Positions 1 to 9,326 of a stretch of 64,000 nucleotides of DNA are shown one piece after another. Below the pieces are notes generated by a model. The model saw nothing but the letters and a program-made list of their open reading frames with translations. It did not search any database and was not told the origin of the DNA. Numbering within the stretch: the first letter of the stretch is position 1; each line of letters begins with the position of its first letter. Both the position numbers and the translations under genes were made by a program. Origin of the DNA: Moraxella nonliquefaciens (lineage in GTDB: Bacteria; Pseudomonadota; Gammaproteobacteria; Pseudomonadales; Moraxellaceae); contig NZ_LXTW01000012.1 of the NCBI RefSeq assembly GCF_001679005.1, positions 143,116-207,115 of the forward strand, written 5' to 3'.

Positions 1-41
1 TGGGGCTACTTTTTATGGTGGTGTTTTGGTTCATTATCAGG

Positions 42-2675
42 TCAGGCAAGTTGAGCTACGCTGATTTTGTCTGATTTTTCGGTATATTCACTCATTTGGT
101 CAAAGTTTAGGTAGTTATAAACTTCTGCCTCCATGGATTCTAGTTTGCCTGCATACCCCATATACTCTTCAACAGTTGGCAGTTTGCCCAGTACAGATGC
201 CACAGAGGCAAGTTCAGCAGATGCCAGATAGACATTTGCTCCTTGACCTAAGCGGTTCGGGAAGTTACGGGTGGATGTTGAAACAGCGGTACAGTTGGGT
301 GCGATGCGTGCTTGGTTGCCCATGCACAGTGAACAGCCGGGCATTTCGGTTCTTGCTCCTGCTTGGGCATAAGTGTTGTAATAACCCTCATCCATCAGTT
401 GGCGTTCATCCATTTTGGTGGGTGGTGCAATCCACAAGCGAGTGGTTAAGCTGCCTGCTGGTACTTCTTGCAACAGCTTACCTGCGGCACGAAAATGCCC
501 AATATTGGTCATGCACGAACCGATGAATACCTCATCAATCTTATCGCCTGCAACCTCTGAGAGCAGTTTGGCATCATCAGGGTCATTTGGACAGCATAGG
601 ATTGGCTCTTTGATGTCAGCAAGGTCAATCTCATATACTTTGGCGTATTCAGCATCAGCATCTGCTTTTAGCAGGCTTGGGTTGTCAAGCCATTTTTGCA
701 TATTTTCAGCACGGCGAGCCAGTGTACGAGCATCGCCATAACCTTCGGCAATCATCCATTTTAGCATGACGATGTTAGAGCGTAAGTATTCTGCCACTTT
801 TTCTTCTGATACCGTGATGGCACAGCCTGCGGCAGAGCGTTCAGCAGAAGCGTCGGATAACTCAAACGCTTGTTCAACAGTCAAGTCGTTTTCCATCTCG
901 GTCAAATCAATCTCTAAGATGCGACCAGAGAAGATATTTTTCTTGCCCTTTTTCTCAACCGTCAAATCACCCGCTTGGATGGCATAGTAAGGAATGGCAT
1001 GAACCAAATCACGCAAAGTAATACCAGGCTGCATTTTGCCTTTGAATTTGACAAGTACAGACTCTGGCATGTCAAGTGGCATCACACCAGTGGCAGCAGC
1101 GAACGCTACAAGACCTGAACCTGCTGGAAATGAGATGCCAATAGGAAAGCGAGTATGACTGTCGCCACCGGTACCAACGGTGTCAGGCAACAACATGCGG
1201 TTTAGCCATGAGTGAATCACACCGTCCCCGGGGCGTAAGCTGACACCGCCACGGTTCATGATAAAATCAGGTAGGGTGTGATGCGTTACCACATCAATCG
1301 GCTTTGGATAAGCGGCGGTATGACAAAACGACTGCATGACAAGGTCAGATGAGAAGCCCAGACATGCCAAATCTTTGAGTTCATCACGGGTCATCGGACC
1401 TGTGGTGTCTTGTGAGCCTACGGTTGTCATTTTCGGTTCACAGTAGGTATCTGGGCGAATGCCTTGCCCCTCTGGCAAACCACAGGCACGACCCACCATT
1501 TTTTGGGCTAAGGTAAAGCCTTTGCCAGTATCGGCAGGTTGCTCTGGGGTACGAAATAGAGTGGATGGTTCAAGACCCAAGGACTCACGAGCCTTGCTTG
1601 TTAAGTTGCGACCGATGATAAGGTTAATGCGACCACCAGCACGCACCTCATCTAGCAGTACAGGGGTTTTTAGCTTAGATTTGGCAATTTGTGTGCCATC
1701 TTTAAAGGCGGCAACAGTTGCATTTTCGTGGTCAATTTTTAGGGTAATCTCATCACCCATGTTCATCTCGGTTACATCAATCTCAACAGGCAACGCCCCA
1801 GCGTCTTCCATGGTATTAAAGAAAATGGGGGCAATTTTACCGCCCAAACACACACCGCCATCTTTTTTGTTTGGAATGTGGGGAATCTCTTCACCAAAGA
1901 ACCACAATACAGAGTTGGTTGCTGATTTACGGCTAGAACCTGTACCAACAACATCACCCACATAGGCAACAGGATGACCTCTGTCAAGCAGCTCTTGGAT
2001 TTGGGTCAAAGGACCAACCTCGCCATTTTTTTCTGGATGAATGCCTTCACGCTTATTTTTTAGCATGGCGTTGGCATGTAGCGGAATGTCAGGGCGACTC
2101 CACGCATCTTGGGCAGGTGATAGGTCATCTGTGTTGGTCTCGCCAGTGACTTTAAATACGGTGATGGTCATCTCTTCTGGCACTTTGGGGCGATTTGTAA
2201 ACCACTCGCCTTCTGCCCAAGATTCTAGTACGGCTTTGGCATTGGCATTGCCCGCTTTGGCTTTTTCTTCTACATCATGAAAAGCATCAAAGACCAAAAG
2301 GGTTTTTTTGAGTGCTTTGGCAGCCATCCCACCCAATTCATCATCATCAAGCAGTTCAACCAAAGGTGCAACATTATAGCCACCTAACATAGTACCTAAT
2401 AGATATACCGCACGCTCTTTGCTCACAAGCGGAGAAGTGGCATCGCCTTTGACAATGGCGTTTAAAAAGGCGGCTTTGACATAAGCGGCTTGGTCAACCC
2501 CTGCTGGCACACGGTTTTCAAGTAAGTCTATCAAGTACTCTTCTTCACCTTGTGGAGGGTTTTTTAAGAGTTCAACCAAATCGGCGGTTTGGACATCGGT
2601 TAGTGGTTGTGGGGGTACGCCTAAGGCTTCACGCTCAGCGACGTGGGCTCTGTATTCGGTTAGCATTTGCGACAT
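42..2675 (-). CDS. acnB: Aconitate hydratase B
   Basis: Bifunctional aconitase/2-methylisocitrate dehydratase of the TCA cycle, cytosolic. The 877 residues match the AcnB family length. The order is AcnB-specific: an N-terminal HEAT-like helical domain (about 1-160), then the swivel domain (about 170-380), then the catalytic core. The [4Fe-4S] ligands are visible as the Cys of GSCMTNIG (about 720) and the pair in PGCSLCMGN (about 780). Start ATG 2675 has a GGAGAAT ribosome site just upstream. It stands alone, divergent from lipA across 407 bases. An inverted repeat with a Fur-box-like half lies upstream, which would suit an iron-sulfur enzyme, but that regulation is inferred. Confidence 0.97.
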   Translation of the reverse strand: MSQMLTEYRAHVAEREALGVPPQPLTDVQTADLVELLKNPPQGEEEYLIDLLENRVPAGVDQAAYVKAAFLNAIVKGDATSPLVSKERAVYLLGTMLGGYNVAPLVELLDDDELGGMAAKALKKTLLVFDAFHDVEEKAKAGNANAKAVLESWAEGEWFTNRPKVPEEMTITVFKVTGETNTDDLSPAQDAWSRPDIPLHANAMLKNKREGIHPEKNGEVGPLTQIQELLDRGHPVAYVGDVVGTGSSRKSATNSVLWFFGEEIPHIPNKKDGGVCLGGKIAPIFFNTMEDAGALPVEIDVTEMNMGDEITLKIDHENATVAAFKDGTQIAKSKLKTPVLLDEVRAGGRINLIIGRNLTSKARESLGLEPSTLFRTPEQPADTGKGFTLAQKMVGRACGLPEGQGIRPDTYCEPKMTTVGSQDTTGPMTRDELKDLACLGFSSDLVMQSFCHTAAYPKPIDVVTHHTLPDFIMNRGGVSLRPGDGVIHSWLNRMLLPDTVGTGGDSHTRFPIGISFPAGSGLVAFAAATGVMPLDMPESVLVKFKGKMQPGITLRDLVHAIPYYAIQAGDLTVEKKGKKNIFSGRILEIDLTEMENDLTVEQAFELSDASAERSAAGCAITVSEEKVAEYLRSNIVMLKWMIAEGYGDARTLARRAENMQKWLDNPSLLKADADAEYAKVYEIDLADIKEPILCCPNDPDDAKLLSEVAGDKIDEVFIGSCMTNIGHFRAAGKLLQEVPAGSLTTRLWIAPPTKMDERQLMDEGYYNTYAQAGARTEMPGCSLCMGNQARIAPNCTAVSTSTRNFPNRLGQGANVYLASAELASVASVLGKLPTVEEYMGYAGKLESMEAEVYNYLNFDQMSEYTEKSDKISVAQLA

Positions 2676-3082
2676 AACAATTCTCCATATGGTAGGTCAT
2701 AAGTGCTTGATAATGATTTTCACTGTTGCAATAATTATCAAGTGCCTAGACATTGATTTAACAGGCATTATACCCAAATTTTTCCCCCTTATCATACCCT
2801 AAAATCTACCCAAATTCAAAAAATTCTCCGCCATAACCACTATTTATTTAAAAAATACCTCACATTTGTCAATGGCTAGGAGATGTTTGTTCTGATACTG
2901 ATAAATTTTTAATACGCACATCTTGACTTTAAGAATAAAGACTTAACACACAAAAACCCCATCAATGATAAGGGTTTATGATGAAAACCTTGATCATGTG
3001 TCTTAATTTTATCATCGCTTTTTGTCTTAAAATAAGGTAAAATAGCCCAATTTATTTTCATATTGATAAAAATAGGCAAGCC
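2676..3082. other. acnB-lipA divergent intergenic region
   Basis: 407 bases without a gene between two divergently transcribed genes. It holds the acnB ribosome site, a long inverted repeat at 2706-2742 (listed separately), a weak AACCC...GGGTT hairpin near 2955-2977, and a TAAAAT -10-like hexamer at 3038-3043 before lipA. No convincing small ORF or RNA was seen. Confidence 0.6.
2706..2742. promoter_or_regulatory. Inverted repeat with Fur-box-like sequence upstream of acnB
   Basis: CTTGATAAT (2706-2714) and ATTATCAAG (2734-2742) are perfect 9-base inverted arms 19 bases apart. The left arm begins GATAATGATTTTCA, which matches 14 of 19 positions of the classical Fur consensus when extended. 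It sits about 31 bases upstream of the acnB start. A role as Fur or other operator is inferred from position and sequence only. Confidence 0.4.
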
Positions 3083-4147
3083 ATGACCGTCCAAACCTAT
3101 ACCCCAAGCCCAAAACCTACCCCCAAAAAAGCCGTACAAGGCGAAAAATTGCGTGGCTATGACAAAGTTGCTCGCATTCCCATCAAGGTCATTCCCACTG
3201 TTGAGACCCCCAAAAAGCCCGACTGGATTCGTGTTAAATTATCCAGTCCTGCCGAGGTGGAACGCATCAAAGGCACGCTTCGCAAACAAAAGCTCTACAC
3301 CGTTTGCGAAGAAGCTGCCTGCCCTAATCTGCCCCAGTGTTTTGGGGACGGTACCGCCACTTTTATGATTATGGGTGATATTTGTACACGCCGTTGCCCT
3401 TTTTGTGAAGTGGCACACGGACGCCCAAACCCCCTTGATGTGGACGAGCCACGCCACACGGCTGAGACCATTTTGGGGCTTGGTTTAAAATATGCCGTCA
3501 TCACAAGCGTGGACAGGGACGACCTAAAAGACGGCGGTGCTGGGCATTTTGTGGATGTCATTAACGAATCAAAAGCCCTTAGTCCAAATTGCTTGATTGA
3601 GATTTTGGTGCCTGACTTTCGGGGGCGTGAACAGGTTGCACTGGATTTATTAACCCAAACCGCCCCTGATGTTTTTAATCATAATATTGAGACCGTGCCA
3701 CGCCTTTATAAGGCATTTCGCCCCGGTTCAGACTATGGGCATTCTTTGAGCTTATTAAAACAATACAAAGCACGCCGACCTGATGTCGCCACCAAATGTG
3801 GATTTATGGTTGGGCTTGGTGAGACCGAAGATGAGGTTTATGCCTTGCTTGACGACCTAAAAGCCCATGATGTGGACATCATCACCATTGGGCAATACCT
3901 TGCCCCCAGTAAAAACCACGCCCCTGTGGACAGATATGTACATCCTGATGAGTTCGCCCGTTATACCGAATATGGCAAAAAGCTGGGCTTTTTTAACATT
4001 TGGGCAAATCCGATGGTGCGTTCAAGCTACTTTGCCGACCGTCAGTATTATGGTGAAGATTGCCCGCCACCTGTGCGTAGCTCAAAAGTCCTTGCCGAAG
4101 AAAAATTGGCAAAGGCAGAGCGTGGCGAAAAAGTTGGGTGTTTTTGA
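3083..4147 (+). CDS. lipA: Lipoyl synthase
   Basis: Radical-SAM enzyme that inserts two sulfurs into octanoyl groups on E2 and GcvH proteins to make lipoyl cofactor. Both clusters are visible: the auxiliary cluster motif CX4CX5C (CEEAACPNLPQC, about residues 74-85) and the SAM cluster motif CX3CX2C (CTRRCPFC, about 101-108). The RSSYFAD motif near residue 310 carries the conserved serine ligand of the auxiliary cluster. The length of 354 fits the family; the N-terminal tail is rich in Pro and Lys. lipB is not adjacent, so the gene appears to be a single unit. Confidence 0.97.
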   Translation: MTVQTYTPSPKPTPKKAVQGEKLRGYDKVARIPIKVIPTVETPKKPDWIRVKLSSPAEVERIKGTLRKQKLYTVCEEAACPNLPQCFGDGTATFMIMGDICTRRCPFCEVAHGRPNPLDVDEPRHTAETILGLGLKYAVITSVDRDDLKDGGAGHFVDVINESKALSPNCLIEILVPDFRGREQVALDLLTQTAPDVFNHNIETVPRLYKAFRPGSDYGHSLSLLKQYKARRPDVATKCGFMVGLGETEDEVYALLDDLKAHDVDIITIGQYLAPSKNHAPVDRYVHPDEFARYTEYGKKLGFFNIWANPMVRSSYFADRQYYGEDCPPPVRSSKVLAEEKLAKAERGEKVGCF

Positions 4148-4306
4148 TTAACATAAAATTGGGGTTTAATGCCAATTTTTACCCATGCTTTAAAGATGAG
4201 ATGGTAGCTTTTTTACAATTTTTGTCAAACAAATCATGTTATAAGTCAAAATAAGTCAAAAGCCAAAAACTCATCAATCACCAATTTAGTATTAACCAAC
4301 ATCACC

Positions 4307-5269
4307 ATGACCCAAATTATCCTATCATCCAACCAAATCCACCGCCTACATCATGCGTTTTTTGTGCCGCAAGGTGAAATAAAAGCCACTTTACTTATCG
4401 TGCATGGCATGAGTGAGCATGGCGGTCGTTATGCTGATTTTGCAAGGTTTTTGGCGGATAATGGCGTACTTGTGGCAACTTATGACCAGCTTGGGCATGG
4501 GCAGACGGTCAAGGACAAATATGAGCTTGGTTTTTTTGACGAAAAACACCCCGTCCAAGCCCTGTGCAAAGATGTCATCATCATGGCGGATAAATTAAAA
4601 GACAAGGCACGCACGCTCACCTCCCGCCCAGTTTCCCATTATATCATGGGGCATTCTATGGGGTCATTCATTGTGCGAACGGTACTGACCCATCACGCCA
4701 TTGCCTTTGATGGGGTTATTTTGATGGGAACAGGCAACAGCTTTGGACTGATTAACCGTGTTGCTCTAATGACACTTGGGGTGATGAATCATCTTAACCC
4801 AAAACGCCCCAATGTTCGCTTTGCCGCCTTGCTCAATCATCATCTACTTTCTCAAATCCGTTCACCCATCTGTGCCTCGCCCTTTGCATGGCTGACTGAG
4901 AACACTCAAAATGTCAAAAATTTTGAAAATGACCCTTTGTGTGGTTTTGCATTTACCAATAATGGTTTTGTTGCTTTGCAAGCTGTCATCAAAAAAGCCA
5001 CATCGCCCACATGGTATGCCCACACACCCAAAGATTTTCGCATGTTGCTCGTAAGTGGCAAAGACGACCCTGTCGGACGTATGGGGCAGGAGATTGATGA
5101 GTTGCACGATGAATTAATCCATGCAGGGCAAAACGTGCAAGCATGTCTATACCCTAACATGAGACATGAACCGCTACATGAGATGGATAAGGGTAGAGTG
5201 TATCAGGACATCCTTTATTGGCTGACTTTGACAGACGACTTTGACAGACAACCATCTCGCCAAGAGTGA
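4307..5269 (+). CDS. Alpha/beta hydrolase, monoacylglycerol lipase/lysophospholipase type
   Basis: A serine hydrolase of the Hydrolase_4 (PldB/monoglyceride lipase) group, 320 residues. An oxyanion-hole motif HGMSEHGGRY lies near residue 33, and the nucleophile elbow GHSMGS near 120. The acid is probably in SGKDDPVG (about 250) and the catalytic His in NMRHE (about 285). No signal peptide is seen, so it is probably cytosolic or peripheral at the inner membrane. The substrate cannot be fixed from sequence; monoacylglycerol or lysophospholipid is the family expectation. It lies alone between lipA and dapD. Confidence 0.85.
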   Translation: MTQIILSSNQIHRLHHAFFVPQGEIKATLLIVHGMSEHGGRYADFARFLADNGVLVATYDQLGHGQTVKDKYELGFFDEKHPVQALCKDVIIMADKLKDKARTLTSRPVSHYIMGHSMGSFIVRTVLTHHAIAFDGVILMGTGNSFGLINRVALMTLGVMNHLNPKRPNVRFAALLNHHLLSQIRSPICASPFAWLTENTQNVKNFENDPLCGFAFTNNGFVALQAVIKKATSPTWYAHTPKDFRMLLVSGKDDPVGRMGQEIDELHDELIHAGQNVQACLYPNMRHEPLHEMDKGRVYQDILYWLTLTDDFDRQPSRQE

Positions 5270-5366
5270 TGAAACTTTTGGTAAAACCATGTTACAATAG
5301 CACACGATGACAATCATTTTTTCATTTATTTTACCCATGTTATTTTCATTCATTTAGGAAATTGTT

Positions 5367-6185
5367 ATGTCTTTACAAAATATCATTGAAACCGCCTTTG
5401 ACAACCGTGCCAATTTTGGGGCAAGCGACTGCCCATCAGACGTGCGTTCTGCGGTTGAAGAAGTGCTGGCAAGTCTAGATAATGGCTCTTTGCGTGTTGC
5501 CCAAAAAATTGATGGCGAGTGGGTTGTTCACCAATGGGTCAAAAAAGCGGTATTATTGTCCTTTAAAATCAATGACAACAAACCCATGAATACAGGTGAA
5601 TTGGGTTTTTATGACAAAATAGACACCAAATTCAATGGCTGGACAGAAGAAGACTACAAAAATGCAGGCGTGCGTGTCGTTCCCCCTGCGGTGGCTCGTA
5701 AAGGCTCATTTATTGGCAAAAATGTGATTTTGATGCCAAGCTATGTCAATATCGGAGCGTTTGTGGACGAAGGCACGATGGTGGACACTTGGGCAACCGT
5801 TGGTTCATGTGCCCAAATTGGCAAAAATGTCCACCTATCAGGCGGTGTGGGTATTGGCGGTGTGCTTGAACCCTTACAAGCCAACCCTACCATCATCGAA
5901 GATAACTGTTTTATCGGTGCTCGCTCTGAGATTGTTGAGGGTGTCATTGTTGAGGAGGGCTCGGTCATCTCAATGGGTGTGTATATCGGTCAATCCACCA
6001 AAATCTACGACCGTGAAACAGGTGAAATCCACTACGGTCGTGTGCCAGCAGGTTCGGTTGTGGTGCCAGGCAATTTGCCAAGCCCCTGTGGAAAATATAG
6101 CCTATATGCCGCCATCATCGTCAAAAAGGTGGATGCTCAAACACGAGCCAAAACCAGCCTAAATGATTTATTACGCACCGAGTGA
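5367..6185 (+). CDS. dapD: 2,3,4,5-tetrahydropyridine-2,6-dicarboxylate N-succinyltransferase
   Basis: Succinyl-CoA-dependent step of lysine/diaminopimelate synthesis, cytosolic trimer. The 272 residues match the family. A helical N-terminal domain is followed by left-handed beta-helix hexapeptide turns (about 105-240), including YVNIGAFVDEGTMVDTWATVGSCAQIGKN in part, with the conserved glycine-rich GGVGIGGVLEP run. The C-terminal segment PAGSVVVPGNLPS is typical. Start ATG 5367 is preceded by a short AGGAAA ribosome site. It stands in a single-gene arrangement upstream of ribH. Confidence 0.97.
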   Translation: MSLQNIIETAFDNRANFGASDCPSDVRSAVEEVLASLDNGSLRVAQKIDGEWVVHQWVKKAVLLSFKINDNKPMNTGELGFYDKIDTKFNGWTEEDYKNAGVRVVPPAVARKGSFIGKNVILMPSYVNIGAFVDEGTMVDTWATVGSCAQIGKNVHLSGGVGIGGVLEPLQANPTIIEDNCFIGARSEIVEGVIVEEGSVISMGVYIGQSTKIYDRETGEIHYGRVPAGSVVVPGNLPSPCGKYSLYAAIIVKKVDAQTRAKTSLNDLLRTE

Positions 6186-6302
6186 ATTAGGGTATTACCA
6201 TCATAAATATTGATAAAATGAACGATGGCGGTAGAAAAAGACTTTGTTAGCAAAGACAAATTTGATATAATAGGCAAGCAACTTTTTTATCATGAGAGCC
6301 TT

Positions 6303-6797
6303 ATGACCACATTTACTGAACAAAAAAATGCCGTAACCCATATTGATGGTGCTTTACATGAAAATGCCAATCTGCGTATTGGGATTGCGGTAGGGCGATT
6401 CAATGGCTTTTTGGTTGAAAGTTTGGTAGAAGGGGCTTTGGATGCTCTGTTGCGTCATGGCGTGCTGGGTGAGAACATCACGGTTGTGCGTGTACCGGGG
6501 GCATTTGAGTTGCCCTTGACCACCAAACGTATGGCGGTCACGGGCAATTATGACGCCATTGTTGTGCTTGGGGCAATTATCCGTGGGGCGACACCGCATT
6601 TTGATATCGTGGCAAGCGAGTCCGCCAAAGGTTTAAGCCATGTGGCTTTGCATCATGACATTCCTGTCATTAATGGCATTTTGACCACCGAAAACATTGA
6701 ACAAACCATTGAACGAGCTGGCACAAAAGCAGGCAATAAAGGTTATGAGGCTGCCATGACTGCCATTGAAATGGTCAGTGTCTTAAAGGCTCTTTAA
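6303..6797 (+). CDS. ribH: 6,7-dimethyl-8-ribityllumazine synthase
   Basis: Penultimate enzyme of riboflavin synthesis, which condenses the pyrimidinedione with dihydroxybutanone phosphate. Typical motifs: RFNGFLVESLVEGALDAL near the N-terminus, VPGAFELPL, and GAIIRGATPHFDIV with the catalytic His region. The reading frame is open from 6225, but the ATG at 6303 is preferred: it follows GAGAG and leaves the usual short N-terminal tail of 164 residues. nusB follows, the conserved ribH-nusB-thiL order. An FMN riboswitch was not seen upstream. Confidence 0.95.
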   Translation: MTTFTEQKNAVTHIDGALHENANLRIGIAVGRFNGFLVESLVEGALDALLRHGVLGENITVVRVPGAFELPLTTKRMAVTGNYDAIVVLGAIIRGATPHFDIVASESAKGLSHVALHHDIPVINGILTTENIEQTIERAGTKAGNKGYEAAMTAIEMVSVLKAL

Positions 6798-6838
6798 CCC
6801 AAAGTATTTATCCAGATTTCATCATAAAAATAGCATCA

Positions 6839-6876
6839 TTATTGATGTCTTATTTTATTATTGATGTCTTATTTTA
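6839..6876 (+). repeat. 19-base tandem duplication
   Basis: Two perfect adjacent copies of TTATTGATGTCTTATTTTA (6839-6857 and 6858-6876) lie in the ribH-nusB gap. Nothing indicates a function; it could be a slippage or unequal-crossing product that changes the length of the nusB leader. Confidence 0.9.
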
Positions 6877-6947
6877 CTGTTTGGATTTTTGATTTCCCCA
6901 TTCCCATTAAAAGATGATTTTAATGTAGTATTATTTTAAGGCCGAAT

Positions 6948-7499
6948 ATGACCATCCCCAACCCCCAAAATAACCAATTTGACATCAACGAAACTGGCTA
7001 TAAAACCAGCCATACCGCTGTACGCAAGGCTCGCCGTTTTGCTGTGCAGGGTCTTTATGAATGGCTGATGACCGATTACCGCTTTGCCAAACAAAGACGT
7101 GATTTGCTAGGGGGTAATGAGCCACATACCATCGCTGCCCGCACTCGTGCCGATAATGCCATGCATACCGTGCATTTGGGTTATTATCATGAACTGATGC
7201 GTGAAATTCCCACACAAGCAGGTGAGCTGATTGTAGAGATTGCTCGTTATCTTGATCGCAGTTTTGACAAATTAGATACCATTGAAAAAGCGATTTTGCT
7301 GATTGGGGCGTATGAGCTAAAACACAGTTTGCACATTCCCTATAAAGTCGTGCTTGATGAGGCCATGCAATTAAACACTCACTTTGGAGCGACCGATGCC
7401 CATAAGTTCATCAATGCCATTTTGGACAGATATGCCAAAGACATGCGAGAGGCAGAATATCGGGCTAATAAAGCTGAGAAAAAAGCCAAAAATGAGTGA
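6948..7499 (+). CDS. nusB: Transcription antitermination protein NusB
   Basis: RNA-binding factor that joins NusE/S10 at boxA during rRNA transcription antitermination. The all-helical NusB fold is recognisable: ARRFAVQGLYEWLM near residue 30, LDKLDTIEKAILLIGAYEL in part near 108, and IPYKVVLDEAMQLNTHFGATDAHKFIN in part near 130. At 183 residues it is longer than the E. coli protein (139), with extra residues at both ends; the Lys/Ala-rich tail is probably disordered. AAGG precedes the ATG at 6948. Confidence 0.95.
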   Translation: MTIPNPQNNQFDINETGYKTSHTAVRKARRFAVQGLYEWLMTDYRFAKQRRDLLGGNEPHTIAARTRADNAMHTVHLGYYHELMREIPTQAGELIVEIARYLDRSFDKLDTIEKAILLIGAYELKHSLHIPYKVVLDEAMQLNTHFGATDAHKFINAILDRYAKDMREAEYRANKAEKKAKNE

Positions 7500-7606
7500 T
7501 TGGATTTCCTGCAAAACTCCAATTTATTGAGTTCAGATTTTTTACAAAAGCTCTATGCAATACAGACAATCTGATTATTGCCCATCAGTTTTGTAGGAGA
7601 TTTATT

Positions 7607-7633
7607 AAAAGGGCGGATGATTCTGCCCTTTTT
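7607..7633 (+). terminator. Terminator hairpin between nusB and thiL
   Basis: AAAAGGGCGG (7607-7616) pairs with CTGCCCTTTT (7623-7632), with one G-U pair, around a 6-base loop and ends in a T run. It lies before the thiL ATG, so thiL may have its own promoter or depend on readthrough. Confidence 0.7.
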
Positions 7634-7649
7634 AAGCCATCAAATTACC

Positions 7650-8627
7650 ATGAGCGAATTTTCCCTAATCCACACCCATTTTAAGCATCTAACCGCCCCC
7701 CACCAACATACCGTGTTGGGCATTGGTGATGATTGTGCCATCAGCAACATTCCGCCAAATAACCAGCTGGTCAGCTGTGTGGATACGCTCGTGGCAGGAC
7801 GGCATTTTGTTCATGAGACCAGCCCCCACGCCATTGCCTATAAATCGGTGGCGGTCAATCTGTCTGACCTTGCCAGCATGGGAGCGATGCCCTATGCCAT
7901 TTTGGTGGGCTTATCCTTACCAAAGTCCATGGCAAATGACGACTTTTGTCAGGCATTTGCAGAGGGTTTGGCGGCGGCTTGCACACCGTTTGGGGTAGAG
8001 CTGATTGGGGGCGACACCACAAGCTCACCCATATTAACGATTTCAGTAACGGCACTTGGATTTGTGCCACATGGGCAGGCAATCACACGCCAAGGGGCAT
8101 GCGTGGGCGATGTGGTGTGTGTCAGTGGTACGGTGGGGCTGGCAAGCCTTGCTTTGCATGGGATTTTGGACGATTTAAATGGAGACGGGCACGCCAACCG
8201 ACCACCAGAGAGCTTGCCTGAAAAATTACGCCAAGCCATGCAATACCCCGCCCCACAAGTGGCACTTGGCAAACGGCTCATCGGCTTTGCAAACAGCATG
8301 ATAGACATCTCCGACGGTCTGGGGCAGGATTTGGGGCATATCTTAACCGCTTCAAATGTCGGTGCGGTGATTGAGCTTGATGCCATACCCAGCCATGCCT
8401 TACTTGATGCCTTGCCCCATGCCCAAAAATGGCAACATCAAATCAATGGGGGCGATGATTATCAGTTGTGCTTGACCATGCCTTCTGCTAAACTTGATTT
8501 ATTCAAAACCCAAAATCCTGATATGCCAATTTATCCCATTGGGCAAATTGTAGCGGACAAAGGGCTAGTGTTTTTACACAATAAAAAAGAAGTGGATTTA
8601 TTGGTAAAAGGGTGGGAGCATTTTTGA
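7650..8627 (+). CDS. thiL: Thiamine-monophosphate kinase
   Basis: Phosphorylates thiamine monophosphate to the active diphosphate. PurM/AIR-synthase fold with the metal-binding GIGDDCAI near residue 25, VAVNLSDLASMGA near 70, LIGGDTTSS near 118 and DISDGLGQDLGHI near 215. The frame is open from 7578, but the segment before 7650 includes a terminator hairpin. The ATG at 7650 (MSEFSLI) gives about 325 residues, close to the family length. A strong ribosome site is lacking, so the start is likely rather than certain. Confidence 0.93.
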   Translation: MSEFSLIHTHFKHLTAPHQHTVLGIGDDCAISNIPPNNQLVSCVDTLVAGRHFVHETSPHAIAYKSVAVNLSDLASMGAMPYAILVGLSLPKSMANDDFCQAFAEGLAAACTPFGVELIGGDTTSSPILTISVTALGFVPHGQAITRQGACVGDVVCVSGTVGLASLALHGILDDLNGDGHANRPPESLPEKLRQAMQYPAPQVALGKRLIGFANSMIDISDGLGQDLGHILTASNVGAVIELDAIPSHALLDALPHAQKWQHQINGGDDYQLCLTMPSAKLDLFKTQNPDMPIYPIGQIVADKGLVFLHNKKEVDLLVKGWEHF

Positions 8628-8658
8628 TAAATGCTTGTTAATTAAAAAGGCGTTAATC

Positions 8659-9321
8659 ATGAATAAATTTATTTTGGCAATCTTATTATCTCTTAACCTA
8701 TTTAATATAAACGCTATCGCTCAAAATGCCCAAAAGGCGATGACAGATGCTCAAAAAAGTGCTTATGTTGACTTTCAGACCAATGCTGATATTATTCGTT
8801 TAAATCATTTGGTTTATTGGGGTAAATTGATTGATGAATATCGTCAAAAAATGGGATATTATCCTTTTGCTAATCAATCAAAACACCCCATTTATGTGGA
8901 GATTGCCACGCCATTACAGCAAAGTTTCTTTAACGGTAATAAACCGCCTGCACCTGCAACAATAAAATCCATGAAAGATTTCGTACAAGAGTTAGAAAAA
9001 GGCTTGGGGCGAACCATTGATGAATATTATGACCCACAATATGCCCCAGACGGCAAACCAAATTTTTATATTTATATGATAGACGGACAAGACTATCATT
9101 TGGCGGTACATAATTTTTCGCCGTTTTCTTTTGCTCGTCATATTGATGTTAATTATCATAAGGTGGAAATTTCTAATGTCAAAAATCGCACGCTTAATAT
9201 CACAACTTTGCAAGAATTATTAAACAACAATGCCTTTAAAAAAGCAATGAATAAGCCGATTGATAAGATTGGATTTTTTAATCAGCGAGAACAAAAAAAT
9301 TTGCACAGCACCAAAGAGTAA
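8659..9321 (+). CDS. Secreted hypothetical protein
   Basis: Unrecognised protein of about 220 residues. The ATG at 8659 starts a clear Sec signal peptide: MNK, a hydrophobic stretch, and a probable cleavage after INAIA near residue 20. The mature part is rich in Asn, Lys and Tyr, has no Cys, and contains YWGKLIDEYRQKMGYYPFA near residue 55 and YIYMIDGQDYHLAVHNF in the middle. This suggests a globular periplasmic protein. It sits between thiL and pgpA on the same strand, with only short gaps, so it may be co-transcribed with them. Confidence 0.75.
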   Translation: MNKFILAILLSLNLFNINAIAQNAQKAMTDAQKSAYVDFQTNADIIRLNHLVYWGKLIDEYRQKMGYYPFANQSKHPIYVEIATPLQQSFFNGNKPPAPATIKSMKDFVQELEKGLGRTIDEYYDPQYAPDGKPNFYIYMIDGQDYHLAVHNFSPFSFARHIDVNYHKVEISNVKNRTLNITTLQELLNNNAFKKAMNKPIDKIGFFNQREQKNLHSTKE

Positions 9322-9326
9322 CTTAA

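Noticed and set aside
5241..5246. TTGACA as a -35 for dapD
   Set aside because: It lies inside the end of the hydrolase gene, and the nearest TACAAT (5293-5298) is 46 bases away, too far for a promoter pair.
7578..7649. Upstream extension of thiL
   Set aside because: The segment contains a terminator hairpin and a TTG start without family similarity; ATG 7650 fits the family length.
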